This document shows positions 1 through 11,230 of a stretch of 64,000 bases of DNA, one piece after another. How positions within the stretch are numbered: the first letter of the stretch is position 1; every line of letters begins with the position of its first letter. The DNA comes from Ornithodoros turicata (lineage: Eukaryota; Arthropoda; Arachnida; Ixodida; Argasidae), in assembly GCF_037126465.1 (NCBI RefSeq), contig NC_088210.1, positions 17,199,511-17,263,510 on the forward strand, written 5' to 3'. The position numbers and the translations under genes were made by a program. The notes under the pieces are model-generated. The model had not been told where the DNA came from. It made no database searches and saw only the letters and a list, made by a program, of their open reading frames with translations.

Positions 1-76
1 TGTACACATACCATACCCGTTCATTCATCCATTCATTATTTATTCATACATTCTTCCATTCATACATACATACATT

Positions 77-194
77 CATATCATATCATATCATATCATA
101 TCATATCATATCATATCATATCATATCATATCATATCATATCATATCATATCATATCATATCATATCATATATCATATCATATCATATCATATC
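77..194. repeat. (ATCAT)n pentanucleotide microsatellite
   Basis: About 118 bases of near-perfect 5-bp units, just downstream (in gene sense) of the last visible M13 exon, so it is intronic. Confidence 0.95.
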
Positions 195-218
195 TGAATA
201 AAATGTTTTGTACCATAC

Positions 219-1308
219 CTGTCCTGCGTTTCCAAGAATTTCAACGCGGACTTGTAGTAGTTGAGTTCGAATATCACTAAAGTATCTTGGAGCGAGATTG
301 GAATCTTGATCACCGATTTGTGAAAAATGTTGTTGAACACCTCAATCCACATCACCTAGAGACAGCAGCGACATAGGTCATGGAAGAAAACAGAATATAA
401 AGAACCTGATACCTGAGGAAGCTCTTTCTGAAGTTCCAATATGGTCATTTTACGGTACATCTTTGCGTGGTCCCGCCTTTCTTCATCTCGCCTCGTCATC
501 TGTAATCAGGATATGAACACATGGAGCACCTGTGTTCGAGTTTACAAAATACGCTTCCACCAGTATTTTCAGTAATGTAGTGACATACGACATTTTCGCT
601 CGAGCCCTAGTGGTGAAACATTCGAATCCGCTATTATCATTAATTTCTGAGCATCAGTGTAAAAGGTTGTCACGATAAACTGTACACTATACAGGGTGTA
701 ATTTATATGTATGTATATATAAGGATACTCATGGAGCGATGCGACAGCACCAGAGGACACGTGTTTCGCCGTGTTTGCGGCTCGTCAGCTCCGGGCAGCT
801 GCGCATCGTTCGGGATTGGCAAACCAGGGTCTTAATCGCGAGAATGTGATTCGAAATGATGGTTGGGCTACAGGTGAAGTTACGGCCATCCCGCCAACGG
901 CCTTAAGTTTGCCGTCTGATGGCATTCATCTGTCGGCTAACACTTACCTCTGCTAGTTCTCCCTCAAACTTGGCTATTTCTTCGGCGACACGTCGAGCTT
1001 CTTTGTCGTCACGTTGGCCGTTATTCATTATTTTCACAGCACCCGCTATGTAATCTTTGTAGGCGTCCGCTATAGGCTTATTTTGTGGGTCGCTCTGATT
1101 GATGAGCTCATTGCGTCCGATCATGGTGAAGTCCATTTGATCTAACTGAAAATAGTATGAAATGTATCGATATACACAAAATATCACACGCATATAAAGC
1201 ATACTGTATATATATATAATATTAACAAACACACGCAGTCAGACACAGAAGAGAAGGAGAACGTGTACACTTTAAAAAAAAGGGTGTACTTTGACTCCTT
1301 TTTCTTGC

Positions 1309-1356
<48 letters not shown>

Positions 1357-4300
1357 TCCTTTTTGGAGAGTGCAATTACTCTCCGGTAGGGAGTACGGGA
1401 GTAATGTTACTCTCTTGAGGGAGTGAGGAGGTTGCTTTTTGAGAGTAATTGTACTCTCCAAAGGGAGTGATGGCGAAGGAGAAATGGGCTGCCAAGTGGC
1501 GGAAGAAGCATCTCCTGACTTTATGACGGCGGAAATACGTCGGTAAGCGGCAAAACGACTTATGAAGACGTTATGAAACACTGGGGAGTCCGAAAAAACA
1601 CAAGGTCTATAGCACACTCTTAAAAATGAACTTCACCACATAGCACGCTCCTAGCCAACCATCATCCCGAGTGACATCGTTCTCTCCCCTGATTTGTTGA
1701 AAACGGGAGGCGTACGCCCTTTTGTGACACTTATACAGAAATGTTACTTGTCACAAAAAGGCGTACGCCTCCCGTTTTCAACAAATCAGGGGAGAGAACG
1801 ATGTCACTCGGGATGATGGTTGGCTAGCGGCGTGCTATGTGGTGAAGTTCATTTTTAAAAGTACAGGAGAGAGAGAGAGAGATTATTGTTTTAATGGCAC
1901 AAAGGGCAACAAAGGCCATAGAGCGCCAAAACTACGGTGAGTGTGTGAGAGATGCTTATGGGAGAGATGAGAGTGGGATGTGAGAGTGTGTGGGTAGTTA
2001 AAAGCTATCTACAGGTATGAGCGATGAGATGGACCAGGATAAGAAAGAGAGGAGGGTGAACAGGAGACAGCTCACCATTAGCGTGAAGTAGGACACGTTC
2101 TTAGAGTCCTGACCGATGGAGAGCGAGAAAATGGGAGTAATACCGAGTTCCGATACAAGTTTCGGGTATATGTCTTCCCATTTGGGAGTAGCAGAAGTGG
2201 TAGACATGTGAGGCCAATTCGGCATGCCTACTGTAGCCAGCACGTCCGCAAGAGCTTCGAGAGTACGAGCTTCTGGGAAGTCTGAAAGGGAAACGCGTAG
2301 AAGTCAATATTGGGCGGCACATTGAGTTAGCAACGTGCACTTTTTTTTTTTTTTTCGTTTTGCTCGGCACAGCTTTACGACGCTCCTTACTTTCATCAGT
2401 GCAAGCTCTGTAAGCATCCTTTAGCTTGGCGATGATGCAGCTTTTGCCCTTGTCGTCCTTGGAGTCTTCAAATATTTCTGAAAAAGTAAATGTGTAAATT
2501 TTTGTCTACTTGCGCAACGCATGCTATACGAATACGTAGCTGTGAGCGCGAGGCGGCGCCCGGTGTCCACAGCGGAGGACGTCCACTACGTCCTAAAATA
2601 TAGGGATCACCCCTGCTTTTTTCCACACACTCTCTGGAATATTTGAGACTGCCCAATACAGCACAGCTACGGATGCACATGCCCATAAAAAAAAAAAAAA
2701 AAAACTCCCCCGGAAGCTCCGATGCCCCCACCCCCGATCTCGAAGTCGATTTCTACGGAAATTACAGCTCCAAAAAATAAAAACATCGCCGAATACGGTA
2801 TGCAAGTAGACCAGCCTTTCGCGCAGCCCCTCCGTTTTCCCATTACACCAGTTCACGTAGAACAGTATCATTGGATCGCTATCAAACAAGGTACCAAAAC
2901 AACTACAACTACACGTGAGGTCGACGGGGCTTCATCTTTTTCAGCATATTGATGGTGGTGGACTGGTGGTGGTGGTGAAAGGACTCGCCGTTGTCGGCCT
3001 CACAGATGCGGGCAACGCCACGACTGATGCCCTGGGAGATTGTGCGTCTTGGGCCGACTTCTAAGGGAACTGTGCCGACATGTTCTGAGGAGACCCCAGG
3101 AAAAACCCCAGACGGCACAACCGGCACCGGGATTCGAACCCGGGAACCTCCCAGTGAGCTGTTTTTTTTTTTTTTTTCAGCATGTTGTAGCCCGTCTGCG
3201 AATGCCCCCTTATTGCTGCTTTGTGAGTGGACAGATGCTTTGTCACGTGCTTCCTCCAACCTTTTCTTTTTCTCACGCGCGATGGTGGTGGCAGTGCTGA
3301 AAGAGCTCGCCGCTGTCGGCATCACAGAAGTGGGCATCCTCACCACTAATACCCTGGGTGAATGTGCGTCCTGGGCCGACTTCTAACGGAACTGTGCCGA
3401 CATGTGCCGGCTGAGCGTCTGAGGAAAACCCAGGAAGAACCCCAGACAGCACAGCCGGCACTGGGATTCGCACCCGGGTACTTTCCAGTCTCGACGTGAC
3501 ATGGCCAGCGCTAACCACTGAGCCACGCGAGCTGGTACTTCTCTCATGCGCAGACACACTACCGTTATAGCACGCTGTGCGAGCACCATTACCATGAGCG
3601 ATCGGGTATCTATGCAAAGATGCGCATCACGCCTTTTGGGTGCACCATTCCAAGGCGATGGAGGATACGCGTTTCGTGTACGCTATACGGAGCATCGTAC
3701 TACGATTTTTAGTAACAAAGCCGAAAAAAGTCTGCGGAACACAAATGTGCCACAAACTAATGCGTCCTCTGTGCGACAGGCACTCAAAGTATACACTCTA
3801 AAAACAGAACTTCACTGCATAGCGAGCTGTGCGCCAACCATTGAAACGAATGATAGTGTTATCGCCTCTCATTCGAAGAGAGAAGGGGGCGTACGCCTTT
3901 TTGTGGTAATTTGGATACATAAAAATTTCCATAAAAAGGCGTACGCCCCCATCTGTCTTCCAATCACAAGCGATAGCCCTATCATTCGTGGCGATGGTTG
4001 GCGCACAGAGTGCTATGCGGTGAAGTTCTGTTTTTAGAGTGTACGTGATGGGCGTGTTGCTAATAGTGCTAATGAAGGAATCACTCACTTTTGAGATCTA
4101 GCTGCAACTTCTCTTGAACAATGTCAAACGCTCCGTAACTCCCACGTTCCTCGGAAACCGTTGTGTTCTCCGTCCATCTCTGGCACACAAACTCATAAAA
4201 GTCATCGCATGGATCTATGCTTGAGTTCAGGTACGACGACAGGGTCTGTCCTGGAAACAGAGTATCCAGTTACAACAGTGTATAGGGCGGTCACACAACG

Positions 4301-4689
4301 TATGCTGCTAAAGGAACACTAAAGCGCAAAAATTTCTCTCCGAGGAATGAAACATGTCGTTACCTTAATACGAACACGGAAAACAAGATTCATTCGTTGC
4401 ATCGTTCGTGATTCATGAGCGGAAGAAACCGCAATTTACCGTGTATCCACAGGAGCGACACTCACCAGTATACTTCAGCGGAAGATGTGAAAAACGTCAT
4501 AGCTTTCTGTTGTCACGTGAAGCGCGAGCGCGCTCAACGTCGTGTGAGATATTCCGTAGCAGACGACAGGAAAGGACGCTGGCGGTGTCATCTGCTAAGT
4601 GTCGTCTGCTAACTGCGCAGTATGCCACTCCCTATATTCCGGCACCGTGAGAACGCTAAACGCTCAACGTAACATGGGCGTGAGCAGTT

Positions 4690-4725
<36 letters not shown>

Positions 4726-6791
4726 TTGCTTTTTCTTCGTCTAGAATCTCCCGTGATGATACCATCGTGTGAACCACGTGGCATGAACACACGTTTATAT
4801 ACGCTCTCCCTCGGATTGGACTCCTGAAACGATCATCCGCGATGATTCGCCAAATCGGTTGAGGAGAGCAATGAGTGCCCGCTCCGGTGCTGTCGGGCAT
4901 CTTCAGCATGAGAGGGAAAGCGCAAATCCGGCTTCTTTCGCTCATAAATCACGAAGGACGCAACGGATGAATCTCGTTCCTTTCGGGTTGGTGTCAAGGA
5001 AATCACATTTCCCATTACGCATGAAGCAACTTTGAAAGCAACGGTGCTTCACCGCACAACGCGCTCAAAGCCAATCACTGCACGGCATGACAGCGTTATC
5101 ACTGGATATCGCAGCGTTATCCTGATTTGAGGAAAAGCAGAGCGCATGCGCGTCTTGTTACTGCAATACCACTGATCGGTAGATCGGACGAGAACCGGCG
5201 TACTCAGCATGGTTCGGCCGATGGCATGGCGTTAAAAAAGAACTCCACCGCCTTCCACAATCAGGAGTGATAACGGTAACCTTATTTGCAATGGTTCGCC
5301 TTCACGCGTGCTACGCGGCGGCCCAAAGTTTCCTCGAGAGGCCCACATTTTCAATAAACCAGAAGAGAGCCGGGGACACAATCCATGGTTTGACGTGATA
5401 TAATGTGATGACGTGACATAATCGACACAGACTACACTCTAGAAGAAAAAAAAGAAGAAAGAAAGAAACTTCATCACATAACGCGGAGAAGGGCAACCAT
5501 TGCACGGGATGACACCGCCGTCACTCCTGATTTGTGGAAAGCACAGGATGTACGCCTTTTTGTGACAAGTATCATAACTGCATAAGCGTCACAAAAAAAA
5601 CATACGGCGCTGATTTTCACCAAATCAGGGGAGAGAACGGTGTCATTCGTGATAACGGTTGGCCAGGAACGAGCTATGCGGTGAAGTTCTGTTATAAGAG
5701 TGGAGTACCATCACTGAAGTTCACCACATAACATGCTGAATGCCAACCCTCGCACAGAATGATAGCATTATCGCTACTGATATGTACAAAGCACGGAGCA
5801 CACGCCTTTTTGTGACAATTAATCTAACTAGAGAGGTGCCACGAAAGAGGCGTATGCCTCCCATTTTCATCAAATCCGATCAAATCAGAACGATGTCATT
5901 CGGGATCGTGGTTGGCTAGGAGAGAGGGTGCTAGAGTCACTAAATAATCTACGCTTCAGAGTAGCGACACTGAGTTCCAAGAGTGAGCATGCGCCATCTT
6001 GTTTCCGCGCCACGGTATAGCCACACGCGCACTTCAGGCGCGTTTCAGTGGACGATGCCATCTATTGTGGGCAGGGTGAAATGTTCCTTTCTCTTGCAAG
6101 CAACTCACCTTGACATCCTCGAGCCGCCCTGGTGGACAATACGTGGATTATGGCACAACAATCATACACGATTCTCTGTCCCAATGCGAGCATTATTTTA
6201 GCTGTCTTTGATCCCAAAACTGGGGACGGTACCGGTGTGGTGCGGAAACAAGATGGCGCCCCTGCTCTGCCTTGAACCTCAGTGTCGATACTCTGAACTG
6301 AAGCTTATTTAGTGACTCTACAGTGTGCCACGCGGTAAAGTTCCGTTCTTAACAATGCATGCCCATTTCAATATGGAAAAGTTGATGTGCGTTGTTCTTC
6401 TACATATAACTAACCTGCTGTCTTGCACTCTTCAGTGGGACACTCTGTTCTTCCTCGTGATCCGAAACGTGGGATTTCTATAAAATAGCAAAATGAACCG
6501 TTTGCAGGCAACAAAGTTTCATTTACGTTCATTTGTTTGTGTACATTTGGGCGTATATGTAATAAATAATAATAAATAATAATAAACCGCTAATAAATAA
6601 CCGCAGAATAAATAATAAACCGCTCTAAAATGTGTCTTTCTGCGGTATTCATTCATTTTACGAGAAATCGTTACGCACATAGCCAGCAAAAAGGTAAAAG
6701 TTTTCTGAAAAGGGTCTCCTCTCTAACCTTTGCCTTCTACGTGCCCGATTCCAAGGTGCGACAAGCCGATGAGGAGAGCTAGGACCCTCAT
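219..6791 (-). CDS. Secreted M13 (neprilysin-like) metallopeptidase, N-terminal part; gene continues past the left edge
   Basis: Eight coding exons on the minus strand: 6728-6791, 6415-6477, 4089-4250, 2391-2477, 2076-2281, 948-1145, 413-499 and 219-355. All have GT-AG borders and compatible phases, giving 334 complete codons. Exon 1 encodes a short hydrophobic leader (MRVLALLIGLSHLGIGHVEG), so the product looks secreted rather than a type II membrane protein like vertebrate neprilysin. Exon 3 carries the family hallmark around SSIDPCDDFYEFVCQRW. Exons 5-8 read through the M13 N-terminal helical domain, including KDYIAGAVKIM, AKFEGELAE and VMWIEVFNNIF. The zinc site (HExxH) and the C-terminal catalytic domain should lie left of base 1, so activity cannot be judged. 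Introns hold a SINE pair and several MITEs. M13 enzymes cut small bioactive peptides. Family assignment is strong; the paralogue is unknown. Confidence 0.9.
1312..1352. repeat. (TA)n dinucleotide microsatellite
   Basis: About 41 bases of alternating T and A in an M13 gene intron. The next 120 bases hold several short inverted motifs of the type GAGAGT...ACTCTC, which look like the remains of a small inverted-repeat element. Confidence 0.9.
1612..1863. mobile_element. Hairpin MITE, family A, copy 1
   Basis: Long inverted repeat, nearly self-complementary over its whole length. The arms begin near CACTCTTAAAAATGAACTTC and contain the palindrome GGCGTACGCC on each side of a short loop at about 1725-1745. 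Located in an intron of the M13 gene. Confidence 0.85.
2950..3163 (-). mobile_element. tRNA-derived SINE, partial, minus strand
   Basis: Read on the minus strand it contains a B-box-like GGTTCGAATCCC, then a body found again at 3280-3538, including CTGTGCCGTCTGGGGTTTTT-like sequence and a GGCCCA(A/G)GACGCAC block. The 5' tRNA-like A-box half is missing and replaced by a poly-T run. It resembles the ixodid Ruka SINEs as I remember them. Confidence 0.65.
3280..3538 (-). mobile_element. tRNA-derived SINE (Ruka-like), near full length, minus strand
   Basis: On the minus strand it starts with a tRNA-like head: an A-box region (GCGTGGCTCAGTGGTTAGCG) and a B-box-like GGTGCGAATCCC about 45 bases later. 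A conserved body follows, ending in a CCACCACCATCG-type tail. This is the most complete of the related copies in the window. Confidence 0.75.
3794..4041. mobile_element. Hairpin MITE, family A, 248 bp, TA target duplication
   Basis: Perfectly bounded copy: TA / CACTCTAAAAACAGAACTTC ... GAAGTTCTGTTTTTAGAGTG / TA. The arms are near-identical inverted repeats with a short loop near 3915. The TA flanks suggest a Tc1/mariner-type mobilising transposase. The right end lies only about 50 bases from an M13 gene exon. Confidence 0.9.
4315..4680. repeat. Dispersed repeat starting AAAGGAACACTAAAGCGCAAA
   Basis: The block at 4400-4650 (motifs GAGCGGAAGAAACCGCAATT, GTCATAGCTTTCTGTTGTCA and CGTAGCAGACGACAGG) recurs at 49285-49570 and, more decayed, at 62930-63115. 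The CACTAAAGCGCAAA start recurs at about 10548. This is a dispersed non-autonomous element whose full boundaries I could not fix. Confidence 0.6.
4691..4721. repeat. (CT)n microsatellite
   Basis: About 31 bases of CT dinucleotides. A similar tract at 10796-10817 sits in a related repeat context, so it probably travels with the repeat. Confidence 0.9.
5435..5702. mobile_element. Hairpin MITE, family A, diverged copy
   Basis: It begins CACTCTAGAAG after TA and ends near TATAAGAGTG. Both arms keep CTTCA(C/T)CACATA and its complement, and the centre keeps GTACGCCTTTTTGTGACA. The left arm carries an A/G-rich expansion. Confidence 0.75.
5711..6356. mobile_element. Hairpin MITE, family A, interrupted by another MITE
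   Basis: The left arm and centre are at 5711-5933 (GAAGTTCACCACATAACATG ... GGTTGGCTAGG). The right arm resumes at 6319-6356 (GTGTGCCACGCGGTAAAGTT). The two halves are separated by the element at 5934-6318, so this copy is the older of the two. Confidence 0.7.
5934..6318. mobile_element. MITE family B, 385 bp, nested, TA target duplication
   Basis: TA / GAGTCACTAAATAA ... TTATTTAGTGACTC / TA. The inverted arms extend about 80 bases with mismatches (left GCGCCATCTTGTTTCCGC, right GCGGAAACAAGATGGCGC). It is inserted inside a family A MITE. Confidence 0.8.
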
Positions 6792-6887
6792 AGTAGATAA
6801 CTGGAAGAAGAAGAAAAAAAAGCGTACAACATTGATATAATCCCGTCAGTTTTGTATAAACATATGACTGTACCCAGTGCAGCTATA

Positions 6888-7136
6888 CACGCTCAAAAAT
6901 GAACTTCACCGCATAGCACGCTCCTAGCCAACCATGATCTCGAATGATATCGTTATCTGCCCTGATTCGTTGAAAACGGGAGGCGTACGCCTTTTTTGTG
7001 ACACTTATGCTGTTCATAATTGTCACAAAAAAGGCGTACGCCTCCCGTCTTCAACAAATCCGGGCAGATAACGATATCATTTGAGATCATGGTTGGCTAG
7101 GAGCGTGCTATGCGGTGAAGTTCATTTGTAAGAGTG
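6888..7136. mobile_element. Hairpin MITE, family A, TA target duplication
   Basis: TA / CACGCTCAAAAATGAACTTC ... TTCATTTGTAAGAGTG / TA. Long, nearly perfect arms containing GGGAGGCGTACGCC. It lies about 100 bp upstream of the M13 start codon, in the likely promoter or 5' UTR region. Confidence 0.9.
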
Positions 7137-7164
7137 TACGCATGTAATACGCATATACAATTAT

Positions 7165-7295
7165 GAATAGCATAAGTGTCACAAAAAAGGCGTACGCCTG
7201 CCGTTTTCAGCAGATTAGGGCAGATAATTGTATCATTCGAGATGATGGTTTTGCTAAGAGCGTGCTATGCGGTGAAGTTCATTTTTAAGAGTGTG
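7165..7295. mobile_element. Hairpin MITE, family A, half element
   Basis: Only one arm is kept (GTGTCACAAAAAAGGCGTAC through GTGCTATGCGGTGAAGTTCA to AAGAGTG). It lies directly beside the complete copy at 6888-7136. Confidence 0.8.
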
Positions 7296-7451
7296 GATCA
7301 AGTGCTCGATCATTGGTTGACGGCGCGTGACATTCATTTCTGTTCTTCACGCCTTCTTCACGTAACGACCAATGACATGCGAGACACAAAGTAATCGATG
7401 TCGATTACTTTGAGGAGAATAGGTCCCCTGCATGCAGTGCAGTTTTGCCCT

Positions 7452-7631
7452 GTACTCTAAAACAGAACTTTACCGCATAGCACGCTCTGTGACTACCACG
7501 AATGATAGGGTTATCGCTTCTGATTCGAGGAGAGATAGGGGCGTACTCCTTTTTGTGACCATTTGGATATATTATAATTTACACAAAAAAGGCGTACCTC
7601 TCCCTCTGTGGTGAAGTTCACTTTTTAAAGT
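7452..7631. mobile_element. Hairpin MITE, family A, truncated right arm
   Basis: The left arm starts CTCTAAAACAGAACTTTACC. The right arm has lost its middle part and ends GTGAAGTTCACTTTTTAAAG. Confidence 0.75.
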
Positions 7632-7639
7632 GTAGGGCC

Positions 7640-8020
7640 CCTGATGATTACCTAGAAAACGTCGTATACATTCGTATACATGACATTCTCGAGTAAACAT
7701 AAACAAGCCCCGTCACAGCTTCCGGTGCCACGAAGGCTTCCGGTCCCTCCGCGACGAAGGACGCTCGGAACCAGCCACCATGCAGAATGATAGCTTTCAC
7801 TTTCCTCATTTGTTGAAAATGGGAGGCGTACGCCTCGTTGTGACAACTTAAATTGCCATAAAAAGGCGTATACTGCCCTCTCTCTCCTCAAATCAGGAGC
7901 CATAACTGTATCAAACGGCATATAGTGCATGGTTGGCGCAGAGCGTGCTTGCTGCGAAACCGGATGTCGTTTTGGCAACAAACAGGAAGCGGTGCAGTAA
8001 GGCATGTATGCAAACATCAA
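7640..8020. mobile_element. Composite inverted element C, copy 1
   Basis: It contains CTTCCGGTGCCACGAAGGCT and CGAAACCGGATGTCGTTTTG around a family A-like centre. The same blocks occur in reverse order and complement at about 14640-14945 (for example TCTCGAGTAAACAT versus ATGTTTACTCGAGA). Confidence 0.7.
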
Positions 8021-8750
8021 CGGCTCTGGCCGTATGCTACCAGCTAATTCATTGTGAGATTATCTGTCCTACGGCTACGTAACTCAGCGACAACAGTGTC
8101 CCGAATCAGTGAATCTTACATGAATTCATGAAAAGTCCTACCGTTCTTTGTTAGGGACCCTCGTTGCAAGGCCTTGGCGGTGACAGCGGTAGCGCGAGTG
8201 ATGCCTGTGGACCGTGAAATGCCGGCACTGCGTGTAAACATAGTAAGGGGATCTTCAACATCTATAAACAGGAAAAGGCGACTGAATCATAGTACGTTCT
8301 TTCACGTTGAAAATATTTGCAGAACCTTCAGTAAGAGAAAAACAAAAAAAGCTTGCTCATGCAACACCATTTCTGTCACGTATTTCCCATGAACGCGCGG
8401 CTCATAACCAATATAGTTCCTCGAATAGCGACAAGTTTAACATATTGTAGAACCAGTATAGGTACTCTATAAATGTGCCGACGACAATGCTATCGACATA
8501 TGTAAACAAAATTTCGCACTCATATTAACGGATACCCTCGTTGCAACATGTGGTGTACCATTGCGTGTATGTTTTCCTTGCGTGCTCATATGCAACCATA
8601 TCACCTTCCGAAACGAACGAACGTCACAGTCGCAAGCGAGGCTGGTCGTAGGCTCAAAGAACGCGCGCACCCTGTAAGCTATCCGTAGATGTGCATCCCT
8701 TGAGCTGTGACGTCATCTGACATCTGACCCATGACGTTAGCGGTCGCACT

Positions 8751-8945
8751 ATCTAAAAACAGAAGTTCACCGCACAACAGAAATGACATCGTTCTCTTTT
8801 CTAATTTGTTCAAAACGGGAGGCGTACGCCTTTTTGTGACACTCGTTCAGTTACGTTAATTTTCACAAAAGGGCGTACGCCCCGTGTTTCCCACAAATCA
8901 GGAGTGATACATGTATCACTCCGCGCAATGGCTGGCCTGTGGCAT
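8751..8945. mobile_element. Hairpin MITE, family A, diverged copy
   Basis: It starts TCTAAAAACAGAAGTTCACC and keeps the GGGAGGCGTACGCC...GGGCGTACGCCCC centre. The outer parts have decayed, and it abuts a SINE fragment. Confidence 0.7.
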
Positions 8946-8959
8946 GCAAACGACACTGT

Positions 8960-9092
8960 ACGTAGAGGCTGACAGACTTCCCTGTGAAGTCGGCCCAGGA
9001 CGCTCGATCCCCCCTGTGATAGTGGTGACGTTGTCCGCTTGAGCGTGGCCGATTACGGCAAGCAGTTCCACCATCACCACCACCACCACCGG
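8960..9092 (+). mobile_element. SINE 3' fragment (Ruka-like), plus strand
   Basis: GAAGTCGGCCCAGGACGC followed by GTGATAGTGGTGACG and a CCACCATCACCACC tail matches the distal body of the SINE at 3280-3538, in the opposite orientation. Confidence 0.6.
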
Positions 9093-9399
9093 TCGACAGA
9101 CAGATCTACTAACCGCACGTATGATGTACTTGTTGCAGGAAGGATGCAGCAACCGATGATGGAAGAGGCGACAGAGGCCGCTGCGGTTGCTTACAGTTCT
9201 GCGCAAGAAACGCTGGAGTTGTATGCCTCCCTTACCCGTATACGCTTGACTGCCGTCAATCACGTGAAATAACGTGACGCAAGGTCATTTGGATATTTCC
9301 CTCATATTGCGTGTTTCCATATCGCCATATTGCATGGTATTCTCGATCTCGATGCGCAGATGGCGATGACGCTTTCTGCACATTAAAGGACAAAGAAGA

Positions 9400-9579
9400 A
9401 ACACTCTAAAAACAGAACTCCACCGCATAGCACGCTGTGCGCCAACCATTGCCACAAATGATAGGGAGAGAGGAGGACGTACGCCCTCCTCTCTCCTCGA
9501 ATCAGGACCGATAACGTTATCATTCGTGGCAACGGTTGGCGCACAGCGTGCTATGCGGTGAAGTTCTGTTTTTAGCGTG
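9400..9579. mobile_element. Hairpin MITE, family A, short internal-deletion copy
   Basis: CACTCTAAAAACAGAACTCC ... GAAGTTCTGTTTTTAGCGTG. The arms are near-perfect inverted repeats and meet almost directly, with the central GTGACA loop deleted. Confidence 0.85.
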
Positions 9580-9589
9580 AATGTTTAGC

Positions 9590-9800
9590 AGCTCTCTCGA
9601 AAACCTCCTGGCCAACCATCATCACGAATTACATCGTTCCCTCCCCTGCTTTTTACCAGGAGGTGCGCGTCGTTTTGTGACACTTATGCGGCCACGTTAA
9701 TTGCCACAAAAAGGCGTACACCTCGCTCTTTCCACAAACCAAGAATCTATATGTGCAATAGCTGCCTTCAGCATGCTATGCCGTGAAGTTCCCTTTTAGA
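9590..9800. mobile_element. Hairpin MITE, family A, diverged copy
   Basis: It keeps GGCCAACCATCATCACGAAT, a TTTTGTGACACTTATG...TTGCCACAAAAAGGCGTAC centre and GCTATGCCGTGAAGTTCCC. Both ends have decayed. Confidence 0.6.
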
Positions 9801-9925
9801 GCTCACTGCATAATAACCGCTCGCACCGGGAAGAAGAAGAGGTATGTCTGTCCTCCCTTTTGGACCAGACATCGTACACACATTATGCAGATGACGAAGA
9901 GGTGGAGACATTCGTGGCTACCACA

Positions 9926-10174
9926 AACTCTTAAAAATGAACTTCACCACATAGCACGTTCCTAGCCAACCGTCACCCCGAGTGACATCGTTGTCTCGCG
10001 CCTGATTGGTTGAAAACGGAAGGCGTACCCCCTTTTTTGTGACACTTATGCGGAAATGGTAATTGTCACTAAAAGGCGCACGTCCGGCGCTTTCCACAAA
10101 TCAATAGTGATATCATTCTGTACAATGGTTCGCCTTTAGCGTGCTATGTGGCGAAGCTTTGTTTTAAGAGTGCA
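9926..10174. mobile_element. Hairpin MITE, family A copy
   Basis: ACTCTTAAAAATGAACTTCA ... GCTATGTGGCGAAGCTTTGT ... AAGAGTG, with the usual central GTGACACTTATG and CACTAAAAGGCG blocks. The right arm is more diverged than the left. Confidence 0.75.
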
Positions 10175-10211
10175 CTCCGAAGGATGCACTTCGCCACATA
10201 ACACGCTTCTA

Positions 10212-10459
10212 CACTCTTAAAAATGAACTTCTCCGCATAGCACGCTCATAGCCAACCATAATCTCGAATGATATCGTTATCTGGTCTGATTTGCTGAAAA
10301 CGGGAGGCGTACGCCTTTTTTGTGACACTTATGCTGTTCATAATTGTCACAGAAAAGGCGTACGCCTCCCTTTTCAACAAATCACGGCAGACAACGATAT
10401 CATTCGATATGATGGTTGGCTGGGAGCGTGCTATGCGGTGAAGTTCATTTCTAAGAGTG
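10212..10459. mobile_element. Hairpin MITE, family A, 248 bp, TA target duplication
   Basis: TA / CACTCTTAAAAATGAACTTC ... GAAGTTCATTTCTAAGAGTG / TA. This copy has the same length as the one at 3794-4041. Confidence 0.9.
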
Positions 10460-10543
10460 TACTACATGGTAATTTATGGAACACGAATATACGAAGTTTC
10501 GGTTCATCGTGAGCTTCATTGTCACCAAATTCTGAAGAACAAA

Positions 10544-10900
10544 ACTTAAAGGGGCGCTGAAGCGCAAAAAATTCTCCGCACATAACGAAAGATGCCGTTG
10601 CCTTGACATCAACATAAAAGGAACGGGATTAGTCGGTTGAATGATAGCAGCTGAAGGAAAGGCACTAGCACTGGGATTCGAACCCACACCCTCTGGGTTG
10701 CCGGTCAGGAATGCCACCAATTGCCGGGCGTTGTCAGGCTTGCGTTGTGCTTGTCCTTCGTTCGTGACTTGTGAGCGAAAGAAATCAGATTTTACGCTCT
10801 CTCTCTCTCTCTCTCTCCTCCTCAAGAAGAGCTATAATGCGGGGAGGCCTCGGATTGGTGTCATCAAACGATCTCCCGCGGTGATTGGACAATTCCTTAT
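10544..10900. repeat. Dispersed TTAA-start repeat with tRNA-like block
   Basis: It starts at TTAA / AGGGGCGCTGAAGCGCAAAA, like other TTAA-flanked elements in the window. Inside, 10670-10720 has the reverse complement of a tRNA B-box (GGGATTCGAACCC), and 10796-10817 is a CT microsatellite. The right end was not found. Confidence 0.5.
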
Positions 10901-11230
10901 TTGCTTTTTCCACAGCTTTTTTTTCTCTAGATCTGGAGTAGCTTGTCCCGCGGTGGGCGGGCTCACATCTCCATACTTTTTCTACTACTACTACCATCAT
11001 CATCATCATGAGCTGTTTTTTTAATCATCCTCACTCCCTTTTGCTTGGCCTTGTTGCGTTTCGGTGTTTTCAAAGTAACTATGTTCACGTTCATGAACTA
11101 TGTTCACTTAGGAAAATTATTATAATGAAAAGATACCGTCTCTTTCCGTTTTTTCTTAATAATCCAATATATTAGTATCCAATCCAGTTCAATTAACCCA
11201 ATTACTATTATTAGTCACGCTGTCTTAGGT

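Noticed and set aside
3115..3160. tRNA-like block with GGGATTCGAACCCGGG
   Set aside because: Only the T-arm half is present, within a truncated SINE.
3546..4088. Open frames of 96-163 codons on both strands
   Set aside because: They are produced by the inverted arms of a hairpin MITE.
9039..9272. 77-codon frame with a poly-His stretch
   Set aside because: The His run comes from a (CAC)n tail of a SINE fragment.
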